Positions 1 to 10,800 of a stretch of DNA of 64,000 nt are shown here, one piece after another. Below the pieces are notes generated by a model. That model did no database searches. It saw only the letters and a program-made list of their open reading frames with translations, and was not told the origin of the DNA. The DNA lies in NCBI RefSeq assembly GCF_000715075.1, contig NC_134101.1:196994103-197058102 (forward strand), in the 5' to 3' direction. The position numbers and the translations under genes were made by a program. The stretch comes from Nicotiana tabacum (Eukaryota; Streptophyta; Magnoliopsida; Solanales; Solanaceae). Every line of letters begins with the position of its first letter. The first letter of the stretch is position 1.

Positions 1-419
1 TCACAAACTACATATAAACCCTATTCCAAATCCTGGAACAATGATCTGAACCTGATAGCGACAAGGTCAACTATCGGTCAAACTTATGAACCTCCCAAAC
101 CTTTAAATTTTCAACTTTTGCCAATTAAGGTCAAAATAACCTAGGAACCTCCAAATTTAAATTCAGACATACGCCTAAATCAAAAACCACCATACGAAAA
201 TATTGGAACTATCAAAATATAAATCTGAGATCATTTATACAAAAGTCAAAACCTTGATCAACTCTTATAACTTAAAGCTTCAAATTGAGATTTACTCTTT
301 AAATTTAATCCCTGACCACTCAAAAATCAAAGCAGACCATGCACACAAGTCAAAAGCTCAATACCTCAAACCATCGAACAAAATGTCAATGCTCAAAATA
401 CCGGTCAGGTTGATGTATA
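1..419. repeat. LTR terminal fragment, CACGACC-type
   Basis: This stretch aligns by eye with the end of the solo LTR at 36063-38328. Shared blocks include the 'gtcaaaaccttgatcaactc' region near 250 and the terminal GGTCAGGTTGATGTA motif at 402-416, which matches GTCAGGTCGATACA at 38315-38328. It is therefore the right-hand end of a related LTR whose start lies outside the window. The open frame at 203-472 runs out of the LTR into the flank and looks like chance. Confidence 0.6.
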
Positions 420-593
420 CCTTCGAACGGGGTGGAAAGAATGACTCGATGTGCGAGGAGTCCCCCTCCTGATGATTTGGGTGGCAAGCCCGTAGCCAAT
501 ACCGTAAACATTTTGAGAGCACAACATCAATAAATTATGAAATATCTCTCAAGATAGGACTGGATATTTATTAAACTTTAACAAGCGTTATCG
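420..593. other. Short unassigned spacer
   Basis: I recognise nothing here. It lies between the LTR fragment and the gag fragment and may be the 5' leader of the latter. There is no PBS motif of the GTTTGGCGCC kind. Confidence 0.3.
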
Positions 594-1140
594 ATGGCTT
601 CAAATAATTCAAATGGTTGAGTTCGAGCCCCTCCTGGCGTGCCTATAAATCAAACTGCACCAGGAACAAATAAAATCAATTCCGGAGGGGACTTTTGGCT
701 AAACAACCAAGCAGGCGATGCAGGTAATGGATCTGAAAATGAAAACAACACATACGATCCTTTCAAGACCGAACTCATGAGGTTCATGAGAGAAATAAAT
801 TCTTGAATTGATCAGAATGCCAAGGAATATTAGGCTTGGATGGATCAAATTTTAGGGGCATCTTTGGTCTTAAAGGGTCAGGACTCGAAAAAGTATATTA
901 GAAGAAGTATATACAATTGCCATTCAAACCTAGTCTAGCTCTAGAGTTGATCCCAAAGAGATTCAATATACCTGATATTCCAAAATACGATAAAATATCA
1001 GATCCACATGAACACATTACAACTTACACCATAGTTGTGAAGGAACAATTTGGATCCATGTGAAATCAAATCAGTCTTGCTAAAATAATTTGGCGGACCC
1101 TAACGAAAGGGGCTTCACGCTATTGAAGAAGAACCAGTAA
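594..1140 (+). pseudogene. gag: Tat-type gag N-terminal fragment (element I)
   Basis: Translation from the ATG at 594 gives a Gag N-terminus typical of Tat elements: a proline-containing start followed by GNGSENENN and FKTELMRFMREI. After stops and frameshifts come GQDSKKY, then in another frame IPKYDK and DPHEH. The last blocks correspond to PKYN and DPNEHV of the Gag in element A (about 13920-13965). Gag would form the particle that packages the element RNA. Only the first part remains; there is no downstream protease or pol, and the similarity stops near 1140. At least three stops and a frameshift show that it is dead. Confidence 0.6.
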
Positions 1141-2103
1141 AAAGTTAGAGCAGTAAGTGCATGGAAAATCACGTTTTGAAGAAGATTTCAATGGTGCAAA
1201 GGCGAATGATCCGTGGAAGTGTGAGATTGATGATATCATGTGGTATGACCTTATTGATGATATGTTTCTACATGCAAATGAAGCAAAACTTGTACCTCAA
1301 TTTTGTAAGGTTAAGTGTTTAAGTGGAGGTATAACTCAAATTGAAAATGAATATCGCCTTTTTAATCACTCTTTTTATGTGAAATTTTGCCACTATGTGA
1401 TGAAAGCGAGGGACAAGAAAAGTTGATGAACAAATCACATGCTTGATAGAGGATGAATGTTGTTCATATTCCGATTCACTAACTCTTTTTTGTTTAAGTG
1501 TTGTTTCTCCTTTCATGCAAAAAATTGAGGAAAAAACTTAGAGGATAATGATGGTGCCTCACATGATGATTAAAATATTATCAAGTAATATTTGAAATTT
1601 TATAAAAACCTATTAGGAAAAGAAATTGGTGAAGACATTAGAGCGTTTTCTAATTCCTTATGGTTTGAAAATATCAATGGATAAGTTGCCAATGAAAACA
1701 ATGAGTCACGTGAAGATTTTGGTGCCATAAATATTGAGGATATTGAGCTGGATGCGGAATATAATGACTCAAATGTGGAGAAGGATGAGTACTCACATGG
1801 TTCTAACTTCACAATACATTTACCATGCTTTGAAGAACCTTTTTTGCAGGTTTAGTCCAAGCCACTTTTCTAGGAAATTACTTTTGATCAATACCTTGAC
1901 TATGGTATATCTAGTGTTGAGGTTTAGTTGTTTAGAAAGAGAGAATATGGTATGTTTTCCTGGTATTCATATGGTTTTGGTCTAGTTGATGATCCTTGAA
2001 TGTTTAGAGAGCTTATGAATCGTGTCACCTGACTCCGCGAAGACTGATCCATATTCAAGCGTTGTTGCGGCATGCAACCCAATCCAATCATAATACCATC
2101 AAT
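1141..2103. other. Unassigned region with decayed protein-like frames
   Basis: I do not recognise this block. Two plus-strand stretches look more protein-like than random: 1157-1426 (89 codons, acidic start, Cys-containing middle) and about 1590-1850. The second is acidic, with GKEIGEDIRAFSN and NIEDIELDAEYND, and is interrupted by single stops. Neither shows a domain I can name. It could be a decayed host gene fragment or part of another mobile element. It ends at the target duplication of element B (AGTTG, 2104-2108). Confidence 0.3.
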
Positions 2104-2108
2104 AGTTG

Positions 2109-2777
2109 TGTTTACCTTGAAAAATATGAGTAACAATTAAAGATAATTTGTGGTTTTAAAGATATGTGGTATATTCTAATACTAGTGATTATACAAGTAA
2201 TATTAAGCTCAAGTAAGAAGAAATGATGAACCAAATCAATATTGTTGGAGCAGTAGGGGACTCGAGTTTGGTTATCCGGGGACCTCGAGGTCAGTTAAGA
2301 CCAATAAAGTATGAACACTAAAGTAAAGGAAATAAAGCTGAAGAATAATTGTTGAGCACATTAAACAAGAGTAGAATAAAATGTTCTATTGAAGTGAATA
2401 ATGTGATATATCTTACAAGATGATTGGGGTCCCCTTTATATAGGAGGAGAAAACCACAATATTTTACATTCCTCATTCTGGTAAAGAATTCTATTAGTAC
2501 AGGTGTATAACGACCTAGTACAGACATGTACTATTTTGTACAAATCTTATCCTTTAATCTATGCCCTGATCCACGTGTCCTTGAGAAATTCCTGCTCTTT
2601 CTTGATTGACTTCGAGATTGTGCTACCCTCGATGTAGGTTGTGCTAGGCCTTCGATCAGCTTCCGCAAGGTTTGTGCCCCTTAGACAGATCTGACCTCCT
2701 CTCCGAGTCGCCCGAATTCGGACCCATAGTTTGATTTAAGACTTCAAATTCAAGCTCCTCGATTTTGACCGTATACA
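2109..2777 (-). repeat. 3' LTR of element B
   Basis: The LTR begins TGTTTACCTTG and ends GTATACA. It matches 29937-30605 along its whole length. A TATA box on the minus strand (plus-strand CCTTTATATAGG near 2434-2445) marks the LTR promoter. It is followed on the right by a polypurine tract, which identifies it as the 3' LTR of a minus-strand element. Confidence 0.9.
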
Positions 2778-2792
2778 GACAGTCCCCTTGTT
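2778..2792 (-). promoter_or_regulatory. Polypurine tract of element B
   Basis: On the minus strand the bases just before the 3' LTR read AACAAGGGGACTGTC, a purine-rich primer for plus-strand DNA synthesis. It fixes the orientation of the element. The corresponding site in element A (6115-6128) is degraded but collinear. Confidence 0.75.
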
Positions 2793-2963
2793 TCTTAGAA
2801 TGGAATGATATGAAATGATTTGGACCTTGATTTTCCCGAACCTCTAGTAATGATGTCAATGTTCGAAGTGACCGAAACGTCCCATCGGCTCACTTCCCCA
2901 AAAATATTGAATGCACGCCAGTGTTGGTCGGCCATTAACGCCACTTAACCGTCGCTGCCCCAT

Positions 2964-2971
2964 TATAAATA
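2964..2971 (+). promoter_or_regulatory. TATA box of the antisense gene in element B
   Basis: TATAAATA lies 174 bases upstream of the ATG at 3138 and is followed by a pyrimidine-rich leader (TTTCTTC and CCTCC runs), as in plant 5' UTRs. A similar box occurs at the matching place in element A (6396). The placement is seen in the sequence; promoter activity is inferred. Confidence 0.5.
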
Positions 2972-3137
2972 TTAGGCATTTTCCCTTAGTAAAGAACTTT
3001 ACCTTTCTTCAATTTTTTCCAATCCTCATCTCTTTCTTCAATCACCTGCTTCCTCCGCCTCTTTAAACACCGAAAAACACCAAACTCTTGCCGGAAACAC
3101 TACATCCCTGTGTACCTGCATTCCTTAGCTTACAACC

Positions 3138-5386
3138 ATGGCCAAAACTTCCAAGAAGGTCCCTAAAAAAGATAAAGCATCATCTTTCTATGCCTCCTAG
3201 CCGGCCAAACCGGTGGTGCTACAAACACTTGAAAACATCACCCCTGGTGATTGCATCATCAAGAAGGACTTCAGTATCAAGAATCCTCCAGATATCGAGG
3301 GCTGATGCGAGCATGTATCCAGATATATTAGCCTGATAACTAAGCAGCTCGTCAATGAAGTAAAGGAGGACTATCAATGGGGAGATGAGGTCGAGGTTCA
3401 TATCCCGAGGCTTGATGAAAGCATAACTACCCACAAAGAGGGTTTTTTGAATGTTTACACTTACCCTTTCACACTGGCCCCCCTCCATCCAGCGGTGATC
3501 GACTTCTGCAAGACAAACGAAGTTAACCTCTACCAAATCCACCCTTCGTTCTGGCATATCGTGATCCTGCTGTGGTATTTCGCTAAGAAGGCCGAGGGTT
3601 TGGAATTCACCCTCAGCCACCTAGTTCGGTTGTATTGGCCCTAGTTATTCCGTGGGCTCATCAAGCTACAGCGTCAAACCATGATGTCCTTCTTTGCCAG
3701 CACCGATAAAACCAAATATCGGGGTTGGATGGGCTGATTTGTTAGAGTCAGGACTTCGGACATCATCCTTGAGGGAAAAATGCCGTTCCCGGAGAGGTAG
3801 AACTTTAACCGTAAGTGGAGTCCGTATTTTTTGTATCTATTCATGTCCTTTCATTTTCCATAACTTTCTCATCTTTCATTTGGCTTCCGATGTTTGGGCA
3901 CCCCTAGCGGTGCCTAACCTCGAGGATTAGGTCAGAAAATTAGCTGCCACTTCTTCCTACTACAAGCGTAAGTGGCATGAATTGGCTAAGGGCTAGTGGG
4001 AGACCGAGAACCATGGCCTTGGAGATGCATCCGAAATGAGGCCAACCCCGCTTGGGGAAAAAACCAAGTCTTCAAATCCAATGCTCGAGAAGGACAACAA
4101 AAGAAAAAGGGTCTCGAAACCCGAAGAGCCTCAAGACAGGAAAACCTTCACTCGAAGGCTGCGTAAAAGGTTTGCACAAACGGGCACAGACTCAACCCAT
4201 GACTCCCTGGATGGTGAGGAGAATGATGATGAAGAATCAGCACCGTGTCTCAGACCAGGAAGCCAGTCGAGGCCACCGAGCCTCCCGCACTAGAAAATTA
4301 ACCTTGTGGTGAGGATGCCCAGAGAGAAGAAATGGGCAAGGCCCCTATGTCCCCAGAGGTTGAGATTGTCCCTCCGTCTTCAACTGCTATATCGGAGGGG
4401 GTAATCATTGAGTCCCCCAATGCTGATGAGAATGCCCCAAGTGAAGAGCTCAGGGCCGCGACAATAGGTCATTCCCTCTCACTACCAAATTATTCTGGGG
4501 GGAATTCAAGGAAGCCAATGCTTTGCATATGCCCGACCCAAATAAGGTCAATGAGGATGATCTCTTTCAGTCTTGCTATGCTGGGATCGAGGATGACGAT
4601 GACCTCAACGATGCATCCTTTATTTTTGAAGAGGCTCAGCGTCTCCTTATTCCGGTACGTACTTACTTTTAACATTGTAAGTTTTTGTTTCTTCCTCTTT
4701 CGTCTGATGTGTCTTTATTTCATGTATAGGCCATAGAAAACTTTAGGGCTGAGTTGAGAAAATGTGAGGTCGAGCTCAAGAGAGTTTTGAGCGAAGAGAA
4801 GGCCTTGAGGCTCCTCTGCAGCTAGAAGGAAGAGGAGCTTAAGGACCTCTAAACCGCTTTGGCTAAAGCTCAAAAAAGCGATTCCGAGCTGGATGAGCAG
4901 GTAACTTCGATTTTAACAAAATTCTTGGCCCTGCTTCGGAGGCTAATACTTCGGTATCTCAGCTACAACAAAAGATGAACATGATTGGGCAACTCCTGGG
5001 TGAGGTTGATCGAGTTCGGACTGATTGCCATCAGTAGAAGGAGAACATGGATCGACTTGCTACCGAAGAGGAAGTTGTTGAGGCTCAACTGGCCTCGAAT
5101 GATGCTCAGCTCTGAGGTGTTGAAGCGAAGGGCCTGGCTCAAGCCAGAGAAATCGAGGGTCTGGAGGCCGAACTGGCTAAAGCCCTGACCGAAGCAGCAC
5201 ACGCTAAGGCTGAAGCTGCACAAGCTAAGACTGAAGCTAAGAAGACGAAGGTTGCGGCTAATAAATCCATTGCTATATATGTGAGAGAAGTCGCTGCCGT
5301 TCAAGCTGAGTTGAGGGAGGCCTCTGATCGAGCAAGACGAAGCAATGAATTGTCTAAGTGTCAAGCCCGGAGGGAGACTCTCGAGA
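3138..5386 (+). pseudogene. Antisense gene of element B, 5' part (gypsy-type transposon protein)
   Basis: This plus-strand gene runs opposite to gag-pol. The start ATG at 3138 sits in AACCATGGCC and opens MAKTSKKVPKKDK. The conserved domain lies at about 3440-3640 (FLNVYTYPFTLAPL, QIHPSFWHIV, LEFTLSHLVRLY) and resembles the Pfam family called 'putative gypsy type transposon'. Likely introns are 3811-3907 (GTAAGT..CCTAG), 4655-4729 (GTACGT..TATAG) and possibly 4901-4962 (GTAACT..CTCAG); the last is drawn as coding in homologues I recall. Exons after 4730 encode a long charged coiled coil, then RRETLEKI. There the gene is cut by element A and resumes at 15440. Several in-frame stops and frameshifts are present. 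Its role is unknown; antisense regulation or a DNA- or RNA-binding structural protein are possibilities. Confidence 0.7.
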
Positions 5387-5391
5387 AAATC

Positions 5392-5715
5392 TATTTACCG
5401 TGAAAATGGTAATAACAATAAAATTTGTTAATGGGACTCTAAAAATATGTGATATATTTTTAAGCTAGTTGTTAAGGCACTTGATGCTAGATATGTGAAG
5501 CTTAACGACGAAATACGAACTAAAACTGGGTTGTAATCAAATCGAGGAGCTAGCCGTCTGGGCCTCGGGCTAACCGATGAAAGGCCTCGAGGAAGGGAAT
5601 AATAGTTAGGATATAATTAATTAAGGCTCTTTGTGGCCAATATCAAGCAATAGATAAAGAACACGTATGAAAGCAATAAATGAAGAAGGTAGACTCGAGC
5701 GAGTAAGTCAGAGAG

Positions 5716-5749
<34 letters not shown>

Positions 5750-6114
5750 TTATTGGTCTTGTGTAGAATAGTTGGAGCAATAGCCGCCGCTTACAAAGTG
5801 ATGAGGATCCCCTTTATATAGGAGGGGAATCTCCCCATAGTACAAAATACATTAGTTGTAAAAGCATGGAGATGGGACGGCTAGATGCGACGCCTTGATA
5901 CAGGCCCTAGGTAGGCTTGCTTTGTCAGACTTAGCCATGTGCCTTGGGAATTCCCCATTTGACTCTAGCCTCAATCTATATCTTCTTTAAGTCAGACCTC
6001 GACGAGCTCCTAGGGAGGGAACTCGGTTATAGCTTCGCATCCTCAGGGTTTCGAGGTGTTCTTCTGAAGTGACTCGATAGTAAGAAATTAGGCCCTCTGA
6101 TTTTGCCGCATACA
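5392..6114 (-). repeat. 3' LTR of element A
   Basis: It starts TATTTACCG (the expected TG mutated to TA) and ends GCATACA. It aligns end to end with 14696-15439. The minus-strand TATA box lies at about 5813-5821. It lacks the CTCGAG-rich insert seen near 14909-14930 in the other LTR and carries a longer GA microsatellite. Confidence 0.9.
5719..5746. repeat. GA microsatellite in the 3' LTR of A
   Basis: A run of about 14 AG dinucleotides. The partner LTR has only a short interrupted version near 15072-15086, so the run expanded after insertion. Confidence 0.9.
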
Positions 6115-6128
6115 GATAGTCTCTGCAT
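6115..6128 (-). promoter_or_regulatory. Polypurine tract of element A
   Basis: The minus strand reads GCAGAGACTATC immediately before the 3' LTR. It is purine-rich but degraded compared with the tract of B at 2778-2792. Confidence 0.5.
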
Positions 6129-6395
6129 TTCTCAAAATGAAGCGATGGGAAACGATTCTGATACCTGACTCCTCGAGCTTCCGTGATGATGTCATACCGA
6201 TGACGCAACCTATGGCGCGAGTTTTTATGATAATCGGGAAATCCCATGGACTTGTCTTTTTGAGATCATTCAATTCACTATTGATTCCTATTCTCCAAGG
6301 TGAAAGTGCCGCCATCGATTTGGTTTTTCAAGGATGCAGTAATTGTGTCTGCCGATCAGTCTTCCAAAGGCCTCGATGACCATGTCATTATCTCC

Positions 6396-6403
6396 TATAA
6401 ATG
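6396..6403 (+). promoter_or_regulatory. TATA box near the 3' LTR of A
   Basis: TATAAATG lies in CTCCTATAAATGGGG, at a position relative to the 3' LTR and PPT comparable to the antisense-gene TATA of B at 2964. A pyrimidine-rich leader follows. Confidence 0.4.
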
Positions 6404-6539
6404 GGGCTGTTCTGGCATTATTTTTCTATCCAAGTGTCTTCATCTTCTCATTCATCCCTTTCTCCTCGTTGTCTTCATGTTTTGAGTTCACGACCTTAGG
6501 TTTGTTTGGCAGTGTTTCGATAGGCCGTGTCGTGGCCTT

Positions 6540-7037
6540 TTGCTTGAGCTCACCTTTGTCGAGCATGATTATACCGTTCTGTCACTGTTATTGTTGTTGT
6601 TATGTCTGTTGTTGTTGTCCCTATTGGATCGAGATGATGATATACAGTGGTCAACTTTCCTCGCTAGTAAGAAGTTCTTCGGACTACATACCGCTGCTCA
6701 CAAGGGGGCTTGGATTATACACCGCTACTCACCTTCATACCCCGGCTCGACGTGGCATTTTGCCCCCGGCTGGCAGCTTGCATGGCTCAATCCTCCAAAA
6801 AGTGGATTCAAATTAGCCATGCAAGCGAGGCCGATGCTAGCCAGGTTTTCTATCTCTCCGAGGTTCTCTTGGCCAGTGAGGGTCCTCGACCTTTGGTGGG
6901 CTATGGCATTTTTTCATCCCTTCCTGCTTCTCTACCTATCCATTGGGGATATCAGTGTGGAAGGCCGGGATGAGGCTTCTGAGGATGCGTGCCTGGAGGC
7001 ATTTGTTGCAGGAGGTGGACCTTTGAGAGTAGACTAG
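6540..7037 (+). pseudogene. First antisense reading frame of A, remnant
   Basis: The plus-strand frame stays open for about 165 codons to a stop at 7035-7037 and ends in the acidic stretch GRDEASEDACLEAF. No convincing ATG heads it; coding probably begins upstream, or the 5' exons are lost. The bases after the stop (GTAAGGACCCCTTGCGGGC, 7090-7108) match those after the antisense-gene stop of B (ACAAGGACCCCTTG near 15678). That is the main reason to call it the end of such a gene. The N-terminal half is leucine-rich (LLLLLLCLLLLSLL) and may be read in the wrong frame. Confidence 0.35.
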
Positions 7038-7086
7038 GTTCTAGGATTTTACCACGTGTGTGTATCCCTTTGCTTTTTTGTTTCTA

Positions 7087-7150
7087 TGTAAGGACCCCTT
7101 GCGGGCTTTTGTAATTGTATGTAAGGACCCCCCGAGGGCTATTGTAAGCC
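7087..7150 (+). repeat. Duplicated 30-bp unit downstream of an antisense gene
   Basis: Two tandem copies of TGTAAGGACCCCxxGxGGGC with TTTTGTAA or TATTGTAA follow the stop at 7037. A single related unit follows the stop of the antisense gene of B near 15675. It may be part of a 3' UTR or polyadenylation region, since TTGAAATATGAAGAT follows. Confidence 0.5.
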
Positions 7151-7666
7151 AATATTTTTGAAATATGAAGATATCTTCTTTACTTCTGCTTTTGATATTT
7201 GCCATGTTCTTGTACACTCTTGTGTGTTTGCGGGGATTTTGAATGTATGCCTCTGTTGACGATCATCAATATTCTTTCTGGTCTTTGGTTGATAGAAATG
7301 GCTCCCTTCCAAGCTCATCATTGTTCCCCGAATCAAGCCTGAAGTGGTCCGGTAAACTCGGATCATCCGAACCCTCGAGCCTCGTGGAGATAGTGCACTG
7401 AAGTGAAAGTCAACTTCGGGCACTTGGAGTTTTTACTTTGAGCTTGATGTAGATAACCTTTTAAGGTATCATAGGCGGGTCTCTGAGGAGGGGTTATTCG
7501 TACTTAGGTGACTTCTTGAGGTCGATCCCCCATAGAAATAGCTCGAAGTGCTTATTTTTCTCCTTAAGAGGATACCTCGAGGTCAGGTACCACCTCGGAA
7601 CCCGGGCCTAAACCGCTGGTCCCCAAGGACCTGACTTGGGTGGGCAAATCGTTGTTGTTTTCCCAC
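7151..7666. other. Spacer between the two antisense units of A
   Basis: No coding signal is convincing in this roughly 0.5-kb stretch. The minus-strand frame at 7139-7423 has no recognisable motif. The right end is probably the promoter region of the next plus-strand gene. Confidence 0.35.
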
Positions 7667-7674
7667 ATATATAT
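7667..7674 (+). promoter_or_regulatory. TATA box of the second antisense gene of A
   Basis: ATATATAT lies in CCCACATATATATGAGG, about 140 bases upstream of the ATG at 7811. The spacing is similar to the TATA-to-ATG distance in B (174 bases). Confidence 0.45.
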
Positions 7675-7810
7675 GAGGTTTCTCCTGCTTCTTGGAAGAT
7701 CCCATTACTTTAGGTAGCTACCCTTCCGTTTTGGCATCGAGTGTTTCATTACCTTAGCGCTAAGGCGTTCGTGTAGGTTCCCACTTCAGTTTGCTAGTTC
7801 CACCATAGCC

Positions 7811-9815
7811 ATGACCGCTACTTTAGGGCTTGACTGGCATGGAGGGGATAGTTCCACTCCCAGTGCTCAGGATCCACGAGAGTTTACTCTAAACACTATG
7901 TTTTCGATAAGAGAGGAGAATCTGGAGATAGTGAGGAGAGACTGCGGATGGGGCGAGGGGGTAGCGTTGCAGGCGCTTTCCCTGGATGAGGGTATTACGG
8001 ACCCCGTCAATGGATTCCTGAACATGTACTTGTACCCTTTCGCACTAGGCCCTCTTGATAGGGTCGTGCTCGATTTCTGTTTAAAGTATTGGGTTACTTT
8101 GGTGCAGATACATCCGTCGTTTTGGAGAGTGGTGCTGATGATGAGGTTCTTTGTGGAGAAGGCAGGGCTTGAATTCACGCTCAGTCACCTCATCAGGCTG
8201 TACCTACCCTTTCATCATCGAGGCCTGCTAACCTTGCGGTGCCATTCGTTCACGCCCTTTATTGTTGATGATGAGGAAGATGGAGACCGGGAGTGGATTA
8301 GTCGGTTTATCCGGGTCCAGAGGTCGATGTTATAGCCGTGGAGTTCATGCCATTCCCAGAGGAATGGATTTATACTCGTGAGTGGAGCGTCTCATGTTTT
8401 CTCAAATTTGCTCATAGCGAAAGCTAGTTTAGTAATTGTGTTTCCTTCTTTTCTGCAGCAGTTTCATAGGCGCCGGGCGAAGTTACTGATCTGCCCAGCT
8501 GGGTCCGGTTATTGGTGACCCATTCGACTTATGACGAGAATCAGTGGCGAGATGTGTCCTGGGGCAAATAGAAATCAAAATACCAAGGTATGTGCATACG
8601 CTGCTTTTACCTTGCCCTTCGTATATTTGAGGTGACATTTTCCTTTTTTTATGTACTGACCTTGCCATCCTAGTTATCAAAAGGTCCCCAGGGGCGAGGT
8701 TGTGCTCCTCTGGAGAGGGGGAGGAGTTATCATCTTTTGAGCCAAGGTACAACGGTGATAAAAAGGATATGCATTCGCAGTGCGATGGAGCTTTTAGCAG
8801 GGCTAAACGGGTCTGAATCTCCGAGGAGAAAACATCTCCCAAGCATGTTGTGCCTGAAGTCTCCGGTTTTGGAGTGGTGGTTCCTTCGAGTGATCATGCT
8901 TCGACCGAGGTTGGTTCTTCCACGGTCAAGGGGGCTGGATCAACAGAAGTGTGCTCGGACTTCGAGGAAGTTCGCCGCCTTCACTTCGCGGTGAGTTTTG
9001 GCATAGGCCTTCCACATCTCGTGTCTTCCCTTCCTTATCGAGTTTTTCTTCTACAAGCCTTTGAAAGGCTTGGGTCTGAGCTGCTCCGTCATGAGGCTAG
9101 GCTCCGGAAAGCTCTGGATGAGGGTAGGTCCCTTAGGCTCCTCTACAAGGAGAAGGAAGTTAAGTTGATGCACTGGTGATATGAGGCGTACCGGAGCTTG
9201 AATTACGAGAGCTATTTGATGGAGCAGGTAACTTCTCGTGGTCTGCGTTTCACTTTTTAACCTTTTAGGTTAAATTCTTGCCAGTTTTAGTTGCAGAAAA
9301 AGATGGAGGCTCTAGAGCACCTTAGGGGTGAAGCCGACCGAGTTAGGAATGACTGTGGCGAGCTAAGAGCTCAGGTGCAGGCTCAAGCTTCAGAGGAGAA
9401 GGGTGCCTTGGCTAAAGTTCCTGCCTTCGAGGCCTAACTCCATTTGGCTCGTGACAACGCTTTAGTTCAAGCGGATATGATCACAAAGCTCGATTCTGAA
9501 CTTTTGAAGGTCAGGGCTGAGATCCTTGATGCTCGGACCGAAGCAGCTTTGAGCCGGACTAAGACTGATTAGGAGATGGCGATTCATTTGAAGGTTGCTA
9601 CTGATGCCCAAGCCGAGTTGAAGAGGGCTCTTGATCGTGAAGAGAGGGTCAAGGAATATGTTCATTGTGGGTCCAGAAAAAGGGTATTTGAAGAGATCGG
9701 TGCCAGGAGTTTTGTTCTTTCGGAAGAGCTGGTTCGAGCGAGGGCGGATGAGTGTGATGCTCGATTACTTCTACCCGATATTGGGGAGAGTAAAGACGAG
9801 GCTGATAGGTCGTAG
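7811..9815 (+). pseudogene. Antisense gene of element A, five exons (gypsy-type transposon protein)
   Basis: The ATG at 7811 (GCCATGAC) starts a product with the same domain as B: FLNMYLYPFALGPLD, QIHPSFWRVVLM, GLEFTLSHLIRLYLPF, at about 8005-8210. Good splice signals define introns 8378-8458, 8588-8673, 8991-9057 and 9228-9290 (GTGAGT, GTATGT, GTGAGT, GTAACT donors; AG acceptors), 63-86 bases each. Two or three of these positions are shared with B. Exons 4-5 encode a charged coiled coil (FERLGSELLRHEARLRKALDEG; LQKKMEALEHLRGEADRVR) ending at 9815. Damage is light: a frameshift near 8320, stops near 8572, 9178, 9435 and 9570. Because the gene is antisense to the element RNA, its introns would not be removed during retrotransposition. 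Function unknown. Confidence 0.72.
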
Positions 9816-10089
9816 ACCTTGGGGCGAGGCGTAGACTTTGCCACTTCGTATGCAATACCTTCGAGTTTCTAGATGGGGAATGTACCTTTTCACATTTTGT
9901 AAATAACAAAGAACTCGAGGTTTTGTTTCTTTTGTACCCCTTTCTGTTTTTGCTCCCGACCAGTTAGACCGGTTTCAGAGTTGGTGAGAATCCTTAGATA
10001 TGTGATATGTCCTTGTGGCTTATAAGGCAGGCCCGGAGGCTCTTGCGCGCTCGATTGATACGTCCTTTAGTGTAAGCTGGCGTTAGAGC

Positions 10090-10800
10090 TCTTATGCTTT
10101 GCTCAACTGTTTTGGGTTTAGCCTCCAAGTCGGGTTTCAACTCAAGCATAATCGACCCTCAAGCTTTTGTGTCTGCATGGGCGGGTGGGCAGTAGTTCTT
10201 ACATTTTGCCCTTGGGCATTTGTGTTTAACTATTTTGGGTTCAGTCTCCGAGTCAGGTATCGACTCGAGCACAATCGACCCTCAAGTTTGTATTTGAGTG
10301 GGCTAGCGACGACGACTCTTACGCCTTGTGTTGAAGCGATCTTTTACGTTTGTGGCCCTGAGGCTCATGAAGCTGGCGACGATGGCTCTTACACTATGCC
10401 CTTAGGCATGTATAGTTAACTATTTTGGATCCGATCTCCGAATCGGGTTATGACTCGAGCTCATTTTGATCCTCAAGCTTCGAAATTTTAAGCTGGTGAT
10501 AGTGGCTCTTACGCTTTTGGTCGTTGTGACCTTTTAGTGTATGGCTGTGAGGCTCATTAGGCTGGCGACAATGGCTCTTACGCTTTTGCCCTTAGGCATG
10601 TATAGTTAATTATTTTGGATCCGGTCTCTGAATCAGGTTACGACTCGAGCTCACTTTGATCCTTAAGATTTCAAATTTTAAGCTGGCGATAATGGCTCTT
10701 ACGCTTTTGGTCATTGTGACCTTTTAGTGTGTGGCCCTGAGGCTCGTTAGGCTGGCGACAATTACTCTTACGCTTTTTCCCTTAGGCATATATAGGCTTT
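10090..10800. repeat. Degenerate direct repeats of about 190 bp, four copies
   Basis: Four diverged copies share AACTATTTTGG(G/A)T, a phrase like TCTCCGAATC, GACTCGAGC, CTGGCGA and GGCTCTTACGC. The last two copies (about 10390-10575 and 10576-10790) are the most alike. The block is non-coding and belongs to the long 3' region of the Tat element. Confidence 0.65.

Noticed and set aside
6343..6816. 157-codon plus-strand frame with hydrophobic start
   Set aside because: Overlaps a competing frame that reaches the homologous gene end at 7037; no domain and no support from B.
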